Assembly: GCA_964430295.1 (NCBI GenBank)
Contig: CAYSEV010000025.1
Location: forward strand, 1 to 18,618
From: CAYGFH01 sp964430295
Lineage (GTDB): Bacteria; Patescibacteriota; Microgenomatia; UBA10105; UBA927
Direction of reading: 5' to 3'
Length of the DNA stretch: 18,618 nt
The position numbers and the translations under genes were made by a program. Positions 6,880 through 14,793 of this stretch are shown in pieces. Numbering within the stretch: position 1 is the first letter of the stretch; every line of letters begins with the position of its first letter. The notes below the pieces were generated by a model. The model was not told the DNA's origin, did not search any database, and was given only the letters and a program-made list of their open reading frames with translations.

Positions 6880-7638
6880 ATGCAAAACGTACAATCATCC
6901 TGGCAACCAGTCTCAAAATGGTATGACAAACTAGTGGGTGACAAAGGACAATATTATCACCAACATGTGGTTATTCCCGGTGTGCTCAAGTTATTACATC
7001 TTACGGATAGTAGCAAATTACTGGATATAGCCTGTGGACAAGGGATTCTTTCCCGTTCTATTCCAAAACAAGTGGAATACGCGGGGTTTGATATTGCGCC
7101 TGACCTTATCTCCTCAGCAAAAAAACTCGACCGTAATCCAAAACACGGTTTCCATATAGCCGATGCTACAAAACAATTCCCGGTTGGTAACCGACAGTTT
7201 TCACATGCTGCCTGTATTTTAGCTCTTCAAAATATAGAGTTCCCAGAATCTGCTATAGAACAAACAGCCGCACATTTGGAACAAAACGGCGTATTGGTAC
7301 TAGTGCTCAACCACCCCGCATTTCGAATTCCCCGCCAATCATCATGGGGCATAGATGAACAGAATAAATTGCAGTACAGACGGATAAACAGATATCTTTC
7401 TCCCCTCAAAATTCCGATCACAGCGCATCCCGGTCAAAAACAATCTGCACTTACATGGAGTTTCCATAATCCGATATCATATTACATATCACTTCTTACG
7501 CATCATGGATTTGTTATTGATGCATTTGAAGAATGGGCGAGTGATAAAGAATCCCAAAAAGGGAAAACAGGTAAAATGGAAAATCGCTCCCGCGCTGAAA
7601 TCCCGTTATTTTTAGCCATACGTGCTAGAAAACTCTAA
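6880..7638 (+). CDS. Class I SAM-dependent methyltransferase
   Basis: The 252-aa protein has a Rossmann-type methyltransferase core. Motif I is LLDIACGQGILS (47-58, the S-adenosylmethionine loop). An acidic residue ends the second strand (GFDI, Asp71), and IADAT (Asp95) follows at the adenine-binding position. It opens with SSWQPVSKWYDKL, a pattern seen at the N-terminus of small Methyltransf_11/25-type enzymes. The C-terminal half, with a His- and Tyr-rich segment (HNPISYYISLLTHHGF), probably binds the unknown acceptor. In-frame ATGs also exist at 6826 and 6871. The first overlaps the TATAAT of the predicted promoter, so 6871 or 6880 is more likely. No Shine-Dalgarno is seen. It lies 47 bases upstream of the ATPase gene. 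The substrate cannot be assigned. Confidence 0.87.
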   Translation: MQNVQSSWQPVSKWYDKLVGDKGQYYHQHVVIPGVLKLLHLTDSSKLLDIACGQGILSRSIPKQVEYAGFDIAPDLISSAKKLDRNPKHGFHIADATKQFPVGNRQFSHAACILALQNIEFPESAIEQTAAHLEQNGVLVLVLNHPAFRIPRQSSWGIDEQNKLQYRRINRYLSPLKIPITAHPGQKQSALTWSFHNPISYYISLLTHHGFVIDAFEEWASDKESQKGKTGKMENRSRAEIPLFLAIRARKL

Positions 7639-7650
7639 TACTTTCTTTCA

Positions 7651-7679
7651 TTGCAATCTCCGTATAAACGACATACGAT
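7651..7679 (+). promoter_or_regulatory. Possible promoter of the P-type ATPase gene
   Basis: TTGCAA (7651-7656) and TACGAT (7674-7679) are 17 bases apart, each with four of six consensus matches. Transcription would start near the ATG at 7686, again a leaderless arrangement. A TATAAA at 7663-7668 lacks a matching -35. Confidence 0.3.
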
Positions 7680-7685
7680 GACTAT

Positions 7686-10220
7686 ATGGATATTCCTCGT
7701 ACGTGGTGGTCATCTCCGATTCATGCTCTTTTGGAATCACTTCATACGTCAAGTAACGGTATAACTGCGGAGGAAGCACATGCCAGACTGAAACGGTTCG
7801 GGCCAAATGAATTAGCAAAAAAAGAATCGCAGACACTCTTTATGCGAATGCTTTTTAAATTAAAAAACCCTCTCATTATTCTTCTCTTGATAGCAGGTTT
7901 ATTGTCAGCCGTGGTAGGACAGGTCTCTGATTTTATCATTATTCTCGGCATCACAATCCTGAGTGTGATTTTAGATACTGTGCAGGAACATTCTGCAGAA
8001 TTGGCAGCAGAAAAACTAAAAAAAAGTGTAGCTCTGACGGCTACTGTTGTACATGGAACAGAAAAAAAAGAAGTCTTATTTTCACGGATAGTCCCGGGGG
8101 ATCTTGTATTTCTTTCAACAGGAGATATTGTCCCTGCGGATGGCCGGCTTCTTAGCAGTGAACACCTCATGGTTGATCAGTCAACCCTAACAGGCGAATC
8201 CTATCCGCAACATAAACGGTTCGAAGAAATACCAGCGAGCGATTCATCTGTTACGGATCGGGTGAATTGTGTCTATATGGGTACACAGGTTGTCAGTGGA
8301 GAAGGAACTATGCTTGTGGTTGCGACAGCCGGGCATACAGAACTTGGGAAAATTGCTTCATCTTTAGTTGGAAGTAGAGAAAAAACAGATTTTGAAAAAG
8401 GGCTGACAAAATATGGAATGCTGCTTATTAAATTTATGGTACTTCTTGCTCCTGTTGTGTTTGTAGCACATATGGCGTCTGCTACACACCCGATTCTGGA
8501 GTCAGTCCTCTTTGTCCTTGCGCTTGCTGTTGGGTTTGCACCAGAGCTTTTACCTCTCGTCGTGACGATTAACTTATCCAAAGGCGCCCTTCGCATGTCT
8601 AAAAAAGGTGTCATCGTCAAATATTTACCGGCAATCGAAAATTTAGGCAGTATGGATGTACTCTGTACAGATAAGACAGGTACTCTTACACAAAACGCTA
8701 TTACTCTCATGCTCTATGAAGATCTGCATGGCAAAAAGTCAGAAACAGTACTTGCATATGGGTATTTGGCCAGTCACTTCCAGTCGTCTATGGACAATCC
8801 TATTGAAGTTGCCATTCGGGCGAAGGCAAAGAGCGTTAAAGGAGTATCTTTGTATAAAAAACTGTTTGAATTGCCATTTGATTTTTATCGGAAACGCATG
8901 TCTGTTGTTCTGGCAAAAGGCAAAGAAACAATTCTTATTACTAAGGGAGCGCCGGAATCGTTACTTACTCAATGTACGACGGTTCTGGATGGAAACCGCC
9001 AGCTTCGAATGCAGGATTCTGTGAGAGCATCACTGAAAAAGCGGCTTGTGACATTGGAAGAACAGGGATTCAGAGTCATTGTCGTAGCAAAAAAAGACAT
9101 AACCCGTGAAAAAAAATATCATACAACAGCAGAATCCGGATTAACTCTTGTGGGCCTTATGGCTTTTTTGGACCCGCCAAAAGCGAGTGTAAAACCTTCA
9201 TTGGCACTACTGGAACAGGCTGGGATAGCCATAAAAATTTTGACAGGAGACAGTGAACTTGTGACTGCTCATGTGTGCACCACGCTTCAGGTACCGATAC
9301 TTGGTACATTGCTTGGCTCTGACGTTGAACGCTTGGATGATGCTTCGCTTATGCGGGCAGTTTCTGACGTGACGATATTTGCAAGATTGAATCCCGAAAG
9401 CAAAAAACGGGTGATAGACGCCCTACGGAAGCAGAGGCATGTTGTGGGATATTTGGGAGACGGTGTGAATGATGCTCCGAGTCTTCGAGCAGGTGATATC
9501 GGCATATCTGTGAATAATGCTACAGATGTCGCTAAAGAGTCTTCTGATCTTATTTTGCTTCATAAGGATCTTCATGTGCTCTATGAAGGTGTTATAGAGG
9601 GGCGCAAAACATTCGCAAATGTTATGAAATATATCAAAATGGGTACAAGCAGTAACTTCGGAAACATGGTAAGTGTAGCTCTTGCCAGTATCTTTTTACC
9701 GTTTCTTCCCATGCTACCAACGCAGATTCTGTTAAATGATTTGCTCTATGATTTTTCTCAGCTTTTTCTGGCAAGTGATTCAGTGGATCAAGGACAACTA
9801 ATGCGGCCCAAAAAATGGAATATCATGGGTGTTAAACGCTTTATGATGGTATTTGGTCCGATCAGTTCTCTGTTTGATGTGATTACATTTGTGATCTTGC
9901 TTCGTTTTTTCCGCGCAACGCCCGCGTTGTTTCAGACAGGATGGTTTTTGGAATCGCTCATTACACAAACACTTATTATCTTCAGTATTCGGACAACCAT
10001 AGTCCCATTTGTGAAAAGCCGGATATCACCGAAATTTGCGTTGGGGCTGTATGGTGTCGTGCTTCTTGCCGTGCTTATCCCGTTATCACCGGCTGCTAAG
10101 TATTTTGATTTCGTTGCCCCGCCACCAATGTTTTATTCACTGCTTGCTGTGCTGGTCATCACGTATCTGTTGGTGGTCGAAACGGCAAAGCACTGGTTTT
10201 ACGCTAAGTGGGAAGTCTAA
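7686..10220 (+). CDS. mgtA: P-type ATPase, magnesium importer type (MgtA-like, class IIIB)
   Basis: The 844-aa integral membrane pump has every core P-type element. A cation ATPase N-domain (about 8-45) contains AEEAHARLKRFGPNEL. The actuator loop has TGES (169-172). The TM4 ion site is APELLP (285-290). The phosphorylation site is CTDKTGTLT with Asp329, and the hinge motif is GDGVNDAP (591-598). About ten membrane segments are expected. Features pointing to the MgtA branch rather than calcium pumps are PELLP in TM4, GTSSNFGNM, NDLLYDFSQ and GPISSLFDVITF near the C-terminus. Family knowledge says these import Mg2+ into the cytoplasm at the cost of ATP; a different divalent ion is possible. 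It is slightly shorter than enterobacterial MgtA (about 900 aa). Its stop is one base from the stop of the convergent glycosyltransferase gene. Confidence 0.93.
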   Translation: MDIPRTWWSSPIHALLESLHTSSNGITAEEAHARLKRFGPNELAKKESQTLFMRMLFKLKNPLIILLLIAGLLSAVVGQVSDFIIILGITILSVILDTVQEHSAELAAEKLKKSVALTATVVHGTEKKEVLFSRIVPGDLVFLSTGDIVPADGRLLSSEHLMVDQSTLTGESYPQHKRFEEIPASDSSVTDRVNCVYMGTQVVSGEGTMLVVATAGHTELGKIASSLVGSREKTDFEKGLTKYGMLLIKFMVLLAPVVFVAHMASATHPILESVLFVLALAVGFAPELLPLVVTINLSKGALRMSKKGVIVKYLPAIENLGSMDVLCTDKTGTLTQNAITLMLYEDLHGKKSETVLAYGYLASHFQSSMDNPIEVAIRAKAKSVKGVSLYKKLFELPFDFYRKRMSVVLAKGKETILITKGAPESLLTQCTTVLDGNRQLRMQDSVRASLKKRLVTLEEQGFRVIVVAKKDITREKKYHTTAESGLTLVGLMAFLDPPKASVKPSLALLEQAGIAIKILTGDSELVTAHVCTTLQVPILGTLLGSDVERLDDASLMRAVSDVTIFARLNPESKKRVIDALRKQRHVVGYLGDGVNDAPSLRAGDIGISVNNATDVAKESSDLILLHKDLHVLYEGVIEGRKTFANVMKYIKMGTSSNFGNMVSVALASIFLPFLPMLPTQILLNDLLYDFSQLFLASDSVDQGQLMRPKKWNIMGVKRFMMVFGPISSLFDVITFVILLRFFRATPALFQTGWFLESLITQTLIIFSIRTTIVPFVKSRISPKFALGLYGVVLLAVLIPLSPAAKYFDFVAPPPMFYSLLAVLVITYLLVVETAKHWFYAKWEV

Positions 10221-10221
10221 T

Positions 10222-11442
10222 CTATCGGGTTGATTGTAATTGATCCCAGATTTGTTTATGCGGATATCTTGAGTGCTTCACCTGGGCAATTCCCATACAT
10301 AACTCACGGAATACTATTTTCGCCATTTGAGTAACCAATTGTTTGGGAGAAAACTTCCGTTCCCAAAGTTGATTGGCCGCGCGAATAATGCGGGTACCGA
10401 TAGGGTAATTAATCTCATCATTTTGTTCTATAGCGACTAATGCTTCCGATACATCTTTCCAATGGTCTCGTAATTGCATATATCCACGATAAAAACGCAC
10501 ACGTTCGTTAATTACATCAAACAGTGAGCTTGCCTTATATCCCCATACTTTGGCTTCAGTGTGATTAGGTGACAATCCCATCAGATATGAGTCTAATGCA
10601 AGAGCAAAATCTTCAATAAGAACCTGTTTAGTTCCTCCAATTGTGTTTAGAATGTCTGTGTTCCAACTATATGCAGCTCCAAACAATGAAAATAACCTTG
10701 CATTTTCTTTTCCATTCTCAATGATAGTTTCATCGCCCAATACTGTGCGAATGATGCCTTTTTTCCTAGTTAGTATCATAGTTCCGTCAGCCAGCATATG
10801 TTGCTTTGAGTTCTCAGTCACAAATGATTTATAAGCTCCTGCAAATAATATCGGAATTGTTCCAGGTTCTACATATCTGTCCGAATCTATATTCATAGCA
10901 ATGGTATGTCCAGATTGCAAAGCCATCTCATTCCCGATATTGAGAGCGTTTGCTTTTGTGCGGGTAGGGGTTTCAATCAGAGTAAACGTGACATTGCCTT
11001 TTTTCGCACGATAGGCTGTTTTTTTTACATCGGGATCTGTTTTGCTATCTATGGGAATTTCTTCTACATCAGAAATAGTGGCAAGATGTTGTTTCACTAT
11101 AGTTGCACTGGCATCTGTTGTGGCGTTCACTATAAAAAGAAACTGTGCTTCCACAGATTGTGGTATATCAGAGAGCATAAGCGCTGATAGGGTAGAAGGG
11201 AGTGCTTTTGCTTCATTATATATAGGTAAAATGACAGTAAACTTTGAATCTTTTGCAGGCACTTCAGTTTCACGCTCCCATCTGTCTTCTTGAAGGTGAA
11301 GGAGTACTTCATGCGTGTGGGTAGGATCACCTAAGTCCTGTAGCCGTGGAGTCCGACCTTGTATTTCAGGCAGTACATGCGACAAAAATGCACTCGGTTG
11401 ATCAAGCATCAGATACGCGCGCTGTCCCTCAAGATTTGGCAT
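10222..11442 (-). CDS. Family 2 glycosyltransferase (GT-A fold)
   Basis: The 406-aa protein carries a GT2 catalytic domain after a roughly 65-residue N-terminal extension. It has the nucleotide-sugar-binding strand FTVILPIYNEAKALPSTL (68-85). The DXD-type metal site is NIDSDRYVEPG (Asp186, Asp188). A general-base region follows at VLIEDFALALDS (Glu277, Asp278). No membrane segment is visible, so it is probably cytoplasmic or peripheral to the membrane. GT2 enzymes transfer a sugar from a nucleotide donor to a lipid, glycan or protein; donor and acceptor cannot be named here. It is divergent from the sulfatase-like gene across a symmetric AT-rich promoter, which suggests co-regulation with the three ectoenzymes. 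The start is ATG 11442 and no Shine-Dalgarno sequence is present. Confidence 0.87.
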   Translation of the reverse strand: MPNLEGQRAYLMLDQPSAFLSHVLPEIQGRTPRLQDLGDPTHTHEVLLHLQEDRWERETEVPAKDSKFTVILPIYNEAKALPSTLSALMLSDIPQSVEAQFLFIVNATTDASATIVKQHLATISDVEEIPIDSKTDPDVKKTAYRAKKGNVTFTLIETPTRTKANALNIGNEMALQSGHTIAMNIDSDRYVEPGTIPILFAGAYKSFVTENSKQHMLADGTMILTRKKGIIRTVLGDETIIENGKENARLFSLFGAAYSWNTDILNTIGGTKQVLIEDFALALDSYLMGLSPNHTEAKVWGYKASSLFDVINERVRFYRGYMQLRDHWKDVSEALVAIEQNDEINYPIGTRIIRAANQLWERKFSPKQLVTQMAKIVFRELCMGIAQVKHSRYPHKQIWDQLQSTR

Positions 11443-11506
11443 ATATAGATATATATTGATATATATAGATAGGCTTATAATATCATATAAACACAGCTAT
11501 ATCTAT
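11441..11506. promoter_or_regulatory. Bidirectional promoter with repeated ATAGATA boxes
   Basis: TATAAT (11476-11481) serves the rightward sulfatase-like gene. The overlapping minus-strand TATTAT (11482-11477), with TAGATA (11505-11500) 17 bases away, serves the leftward glycosyltransferase. The motif ATAGATA occurs at 11445-11451 and 11465-11471, exactly 20 bases apart, and inverted at 11500-11506. Two helical turns between copies would put a bound regulator on the same DNA face. The rightward -35 is poor. Confidence 0.45.
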
Positions 11507-11560
11507 TCATTACAGTTGAGTAAATGTATGGTAATGCGGTGACATCCGATTGCCTTCAAG

Positions 11561-11565
11561 AGGAG
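11561..11565 (+). promoter_or_regulatory. Shine-Dalgarno AGGAG before a GTG start
   Basis: AGGAG lies six bases before GTG 11572. This decides the start of the first sulfatase-like gene over ATG 11584 and ATG 11659. It is the only strong Shine-Dalgarno sequence I see in the window. Confidence 0.65.
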
Positions 11566-11571
11566 AAGTAG

Positions 11572-13206
11572 GTGTATATTGTCATGATTGAATTACACCG
11601 TAATACCCCTTACACTTATATAATTGCAAAACGAAACGTGAGTGTGCTTGAGCAACATATGAGTTTTATTGAAAACAGATTTCAGTTGTACCTGCTGTCG
11701 ATTACTGCTTTTTTAAGCATAACAACATCAATACTCATATGGGTGGCATTTCATCCTGAAGGATCAAACACCTTTCCGGTACAAGCCACTTCTTCCTCTA
11801 TGTCTGTACCCACAGCAGTCCAGTGTAAAGATTGTAACATCGTGATTATGACACTCGATTCGTGTTCTGCAAAAAATATTCCCTGTTATGGGTATAACAG
11901 GAATACTATGCCCAATTTATGCAAATTCGCATCGGAACATGTGTTATTTACAAATTCATTTTCAAATGCTACATGGACGCTTCCAAGTCACGTGTCACTC
12001 ATGACAGGGTTATTGCCAAGCCATCATCAGGTTGATGATGAGTGGAAGGATGCGCTGGATAAAAAAATTCCGTTATTACCAGAAGTGTTGCAGCAAAATG
12101 GGTATGAGACAATCCTATACCAAGACCCAAATGCTGGCATTTTACCGGCAGATCTTGTGTACAATCGCGGAATAACCGAAATAAACGGCCAATACACAAT
12201 TGATACACTAATGGATAGATTGGAACTAAATGCCTCTAAGGGGAAAAAGTCATTCTTCACATATTATAACTCTATTTGTCATGAACCAAATAGAGTAGGA
12301 TCAAAAAACAACGTATATACAAAAGATTCATTTCCTGAAATTCCTGTTGAAAAAGAAGGAAGTGCCGTTCATTTTACACCGGAATATTTCTCATATCTGA
12401 AAGAAATATTGCCGAAAAGACTGGACAATAATGAATACAATAATGAAACTCCAAAACTGAGAAAGCTATTTGAGCAAATGCGTAATGCAGCAACATTTGA
12501 ACTTGCCGAGCAAATATATAAAAACACGTCACATACAGTACATTATTCTATATTAGATACGCTTTATTGGTCATACATATACGACAGATATATAGACGTA
12601 AAAAACAAAAAAATGATGGACTATCTCCGCGCTCTGTATGATCAGCAGATATTGGAACTGGACGCTGCGGAAATATCCCAATTCATAAACAGGCTACGCA
12701 CTTCAAAAGTGAAGGACTCAACCATCGTTATCATAACTGCTGAGCATGGACAAGAGTTTGGTGAGCATGGAGTGTTTGGACATTCAACATTGTATGATGG
12801 TAATCTCCAGGTCCCATTTGTATTATCAGTTCCGGGGATTCAATCCCTTACAATTACGAAACCCGTACAAAGCGTCGATATTATGCCTACACTATTGGAT
12901 GTGGTTGGTATTAGACATAGTATTCGCTTTGATGGTCAAAGTTTGGTTCCACTTCTTGTGAATGCTCAATTTTCAGACCGAATATTGGTAGCGGAATGGG
13001 CAGCTGGGATAACAAAAGCGCTCCGCAAAGGTGATTGGAAACTCTTTGTAAGGCTAAAAGATGGAGAATATATCCCGTACGAATTGTATAATATAAAAAA
13101 CGATCCCGGAGAATCGTTTAATATCCTTGTATCCAATTTTCCTGTAGCAAATACCATTATAGATGAAGCTAAATTGCTGCATAAATTGGACACGCCATAT
13201 CCATAA
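11572..13206 (+). CDS. Membrane-anchored sulfatase-fold enzyme, copy 1 (alkaline phosphatase superfamily)
   Basis: The 544-aa protein has one N-terminal membrane segment (about 38-59, LYLLSITAFLSITTSILIWV) and an extracytoplasmic sulfatase-type domain. Core motifs are MTLDSCSA (metal ligand Asp96), CYGYNRNTMPNL, and ATWTLPSHVSLMTG. In the last, Thr136-x-Pro-Ser-His140 replaces the Cys/Ser-x-Pro-x-Arg of true sulfatases. The C-terminal metal site is TAEHGQEFGEHGVFGH (Glu391, His392, His404), with Glu where most relatives have Asp. A Thr nucleophile is typical of phospho- rather than sulfo-ester enzymes of this superfamily, so phosphodiesterase or phosphotransferase activity is more likely than sulfatase. 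Six cysteines precede or lie near the active site. A helical insert of about 100 residues follows CHEPNRVG. The next gene is a close paralog. GTG 11572 is chosen because AGGAG precedes it. Confidence 0.87.
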   Translation: MYIVMIELHRNTPYTYIIAKRNVSVLEQHMSFIENRFQLYLLSITAFLSITTSILIWVAFHPEGSNTFPVQATSSSMSVPTAVQCKDCNIVIMTLDSCSAKNIPCYGYNRNTMPNLCKFASEHVLFTNSFSNATWTLPSHVSLMTGLLPSHHQVDDEWKDALDKKIPLLPEVLQQNGYETILYQDPNAGILPADLVYNRGITEINGQYTIDTLMDRLELNASKGKKSFFTYYNSICHEPNRVGSKNNVYTKDSFPEIPVEKEGSAVHFTPEYFSYLKEILPKRLDNNEYNNETPKLRKLFEQMRNAATFELAEQIYKNTSHTVHYSILDTLYWSYIYDRYIDVKNKKMMDYLRALYDQQILELDAAEISQFINRLRTSKVKDSTIVIITAEHGQEFGEHGVFGHSTLYDGNLQVPFVLSVPGIQSLTITKPVQSVDIMPTLLDVVGIRHSIRFDGQSLVPLLVNAQFSDRILVAEWAAGITKALRKGDWKLFVRLKDGEYIPYELYNIKNDPGESFNILVSNFPVANTIIDEAKLLHKLDTPYP

Positions 13207-13224
13207 ACAATGTAAATTCGCTGA

Positions 13225-13253
13225 TTGAAGTAACACATATCTGTTTGTATACT
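13225..13253 (+). promoter_or_regulatory. Internal promoter for sulfatase-like copy 2
   Basis: TTGAAG (13225-13230) and TATACT (13248-13253) are 17 bases apart in the 75-base gap between the paralogs. The predicted leader is about 22 bases. Copy 2 could therefore be expressed separately from copy 1. Confidence 0.5.
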
Positions 13254-13281
13254 GGCTTGGAAAATAGATTTTCGAAAACCT

Positions 13282-14778
13282 ATGTCAAAAAAAATACCTA
13301 TACATTTTTTATTAGCGTTTATTTCAGCTGTTTTCGTTATAGCTACCCTTGCCATATTCATATTTATGAGGCGCAATGCTGCAAGAAACAGCGACAAGGC
13401 TGTATGTAAAGACTGTAATGTTATTGTACTTACACTTGATTCTTGTTCCGCAGTTCATATGCCGTGCTATGGATATAATCGTGAAACAACGCCAAATTTA
13501 TGTAAGTTTGCATCAGAGAATCAATTATTTTTGAACTCGTACGCAAATGCCCCTTGGACTCTTCCAAGTCATACAACACTGATGACAGGGTTGTTACCGT
13601 CTCATCACGGGGTAAACGAAGAATGGAGAGATAAACTTGCCCAATCAATTCCATTATTACCCGAAATTTTTCAGAACCATGGATATGAAACAGTCCTGTA
13701 TCAGGAAAAAAACAGTGGTGTTATGCCAATCGATCTGGTGTACAACAGAGGAGTATCGGAAGTAGATGGAGAGTACACGATAAAACGACTGTTTGATCGG
13801 TTGGATAGAAACGGTCAAAAAAATGTAAAATCGTTTTTTACGTATTATATTCCAGTGTGTCATGAGCCTAATCGGGTGGGCGCGGCAAATAAACTCTTTA
13901 CGAAAGATAACTATCCGGAAATTCCAATAGAGCCTACTGATGATGGCAAAAATTTCACACCGAAGTTTTACGAGTATTTAAAGAATAAGCTGCCATATCT
14001 CCTCGAACACGATGGGTTTTCAAATAATACTATTTTTGTAAAGCGTTTATTTGATCAGATGTTGGCAAGTAATTCATTCGAAAAGGCAAAATCATTGTTT
14101 ATGGATCCTAAAGCGTTACCTGATCCTTCAATTATAGATAATATGTTTTGGGCATATATCTATGAGACGTATATAGACGTAAAGGATAAAAAGCTCATGA
14201 ATTACTTACGCGCGTTATATGATCAGGAGTTATTGGAACTGGATTCAGGTGAGCTATTAGATTTCCTCAATTCCTATAAAAATTCGAAGGAAAAGGATAA
14301 GACTATACTTCTTATTACTGCAGAGCACGGTCAGGAATTTGGTGAGCATGGGGTATTTGGACACACAACATTATATGAAGGCAATATACGGGTTCCATTT
14401 ATTCTATCTGTCCCTGGCATGAAACCACATGTAGTTAGTGATGCAGTTCAGGGTGTTGATGTTATGCCAACTCTGCTCGATTTGGTGGGTATAAATGGTG
14501 AGTATATATCAGATGGTGTGAGTGTCGCACCATTATTATTTGAGCAAAAAATTAGGCCAAGAATCATCGTTGCAGAAGATTATTCCCAATATCTAAAAAC
14601 ACTCCGCAATGAAAATTGGAAATTATTTGTGAGAATTCAGGGGACAACGCTCGTACCATATGAGTTATATAACATAAAAGAAGATCCTATGGAAAAAAAT
14701 GATGTTCTAACGTCTAACTTTACTATTGCAAACATGATACTTGAAGCGTATAACAAACAGTATGGTATTAAAAATTGA
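13282..14778 (+). CDS. Membrane-anchored sulfatase-fold enzyme, copy 2
   Basis: This 498-aa protein is a tandem paralog of copy 1; more than half of aligned residues look identical by eye. A membrane anchor lies at about 8-29 (HFLLAFISAVFVIATLAIFIF) and the catalytic domain is outside. Matching motifs are LTLDSCSA (Asp53), CYGYNRETTPNL, APWTLPSHTTLMTG (Thr93, His97) and TAEHGQEFGEHGVFGH (Glu348, His349, His361). All six cysteines of copy 1 are kept (CKDC, DSC, PCYG, NLCK, CHEP). The helical insert after CHEPNRVG diverges most, which may indicate different substrates. It has a short N-terminus compared with copy 1, and no Shine-Dalgarno before ATG 13282. Its stop is 15 bases from the next start, so it is likely co-transcribed with the phosphodiesterase-like gene. 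The reaction is unknown; phosphoester chemistry on a surface polymer is the best guess. Confidence 0.88.
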   Translation: MSKKIPIHFLLAFISAVFVIATLAIFIFMRRNAARNSDKAVCKDCNVIVLTLDSCSAVHMPCYGYNRETTPNLCKFASENQLFLNSYANAPWTLPSHTTLMTGLLPSHHGVNEEWRDKLAQSIPLLPEIFQNHGYETVLYQEKNSGVMPIDLVYNRGVSEVDGEYTIKRLFDRLDRNGQKNVKSFFTYYIPVCHEPNRVGAANKLFTKDNYPEIPIEPTDDGKNFTPKFYEYLKNKLPYLLEHDGFSNNTIFVKRLFDQMLASNSFEKAKSLFMDPKALPDPSIIDNMFWAYIYETYIDVKDKKLMNYLRALYDQELLELDSGELLDFLNSYKNSKEKDKTILLITAEHGQEFGEHGVFGHTTLYEGNIRVPFILSVPGMKPHVVSDAVQGVDVMPTLLDLVGINGEYISDGVSVAPLLFEQKIRPRIIVAEDYSQYLKTLRNENWKLFVRIQGTTLVPYELYNIKEDPMEKNDVLTSNFTIANMILEAYNKQYGIKN

Positions 14779-14793
14779 GTCTCATATATCTTT

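Noticed and set aside
8273..8710. 145-codon minus-strand ORF inside the P-type ATPase gene
   Set aside because: It is fully antisense to a conserved transporter core, including the phosphorylation site, and has no recognisable features.
11441..11471. Short CRISPR-like repeat from the ten-base AT periodicity
   Set aside because: The units are about ten bases, nearly pure AT, with no spacers; a regulatory repeat or AT-rich promoter explains them.
12966..13397. 143-codon minus-strand ORF across the paralog junction
   Set aside because: It lies antisense to two clear coding regions, has no domain or promoter, and its composition matches a shadow of the plus-strand genes.
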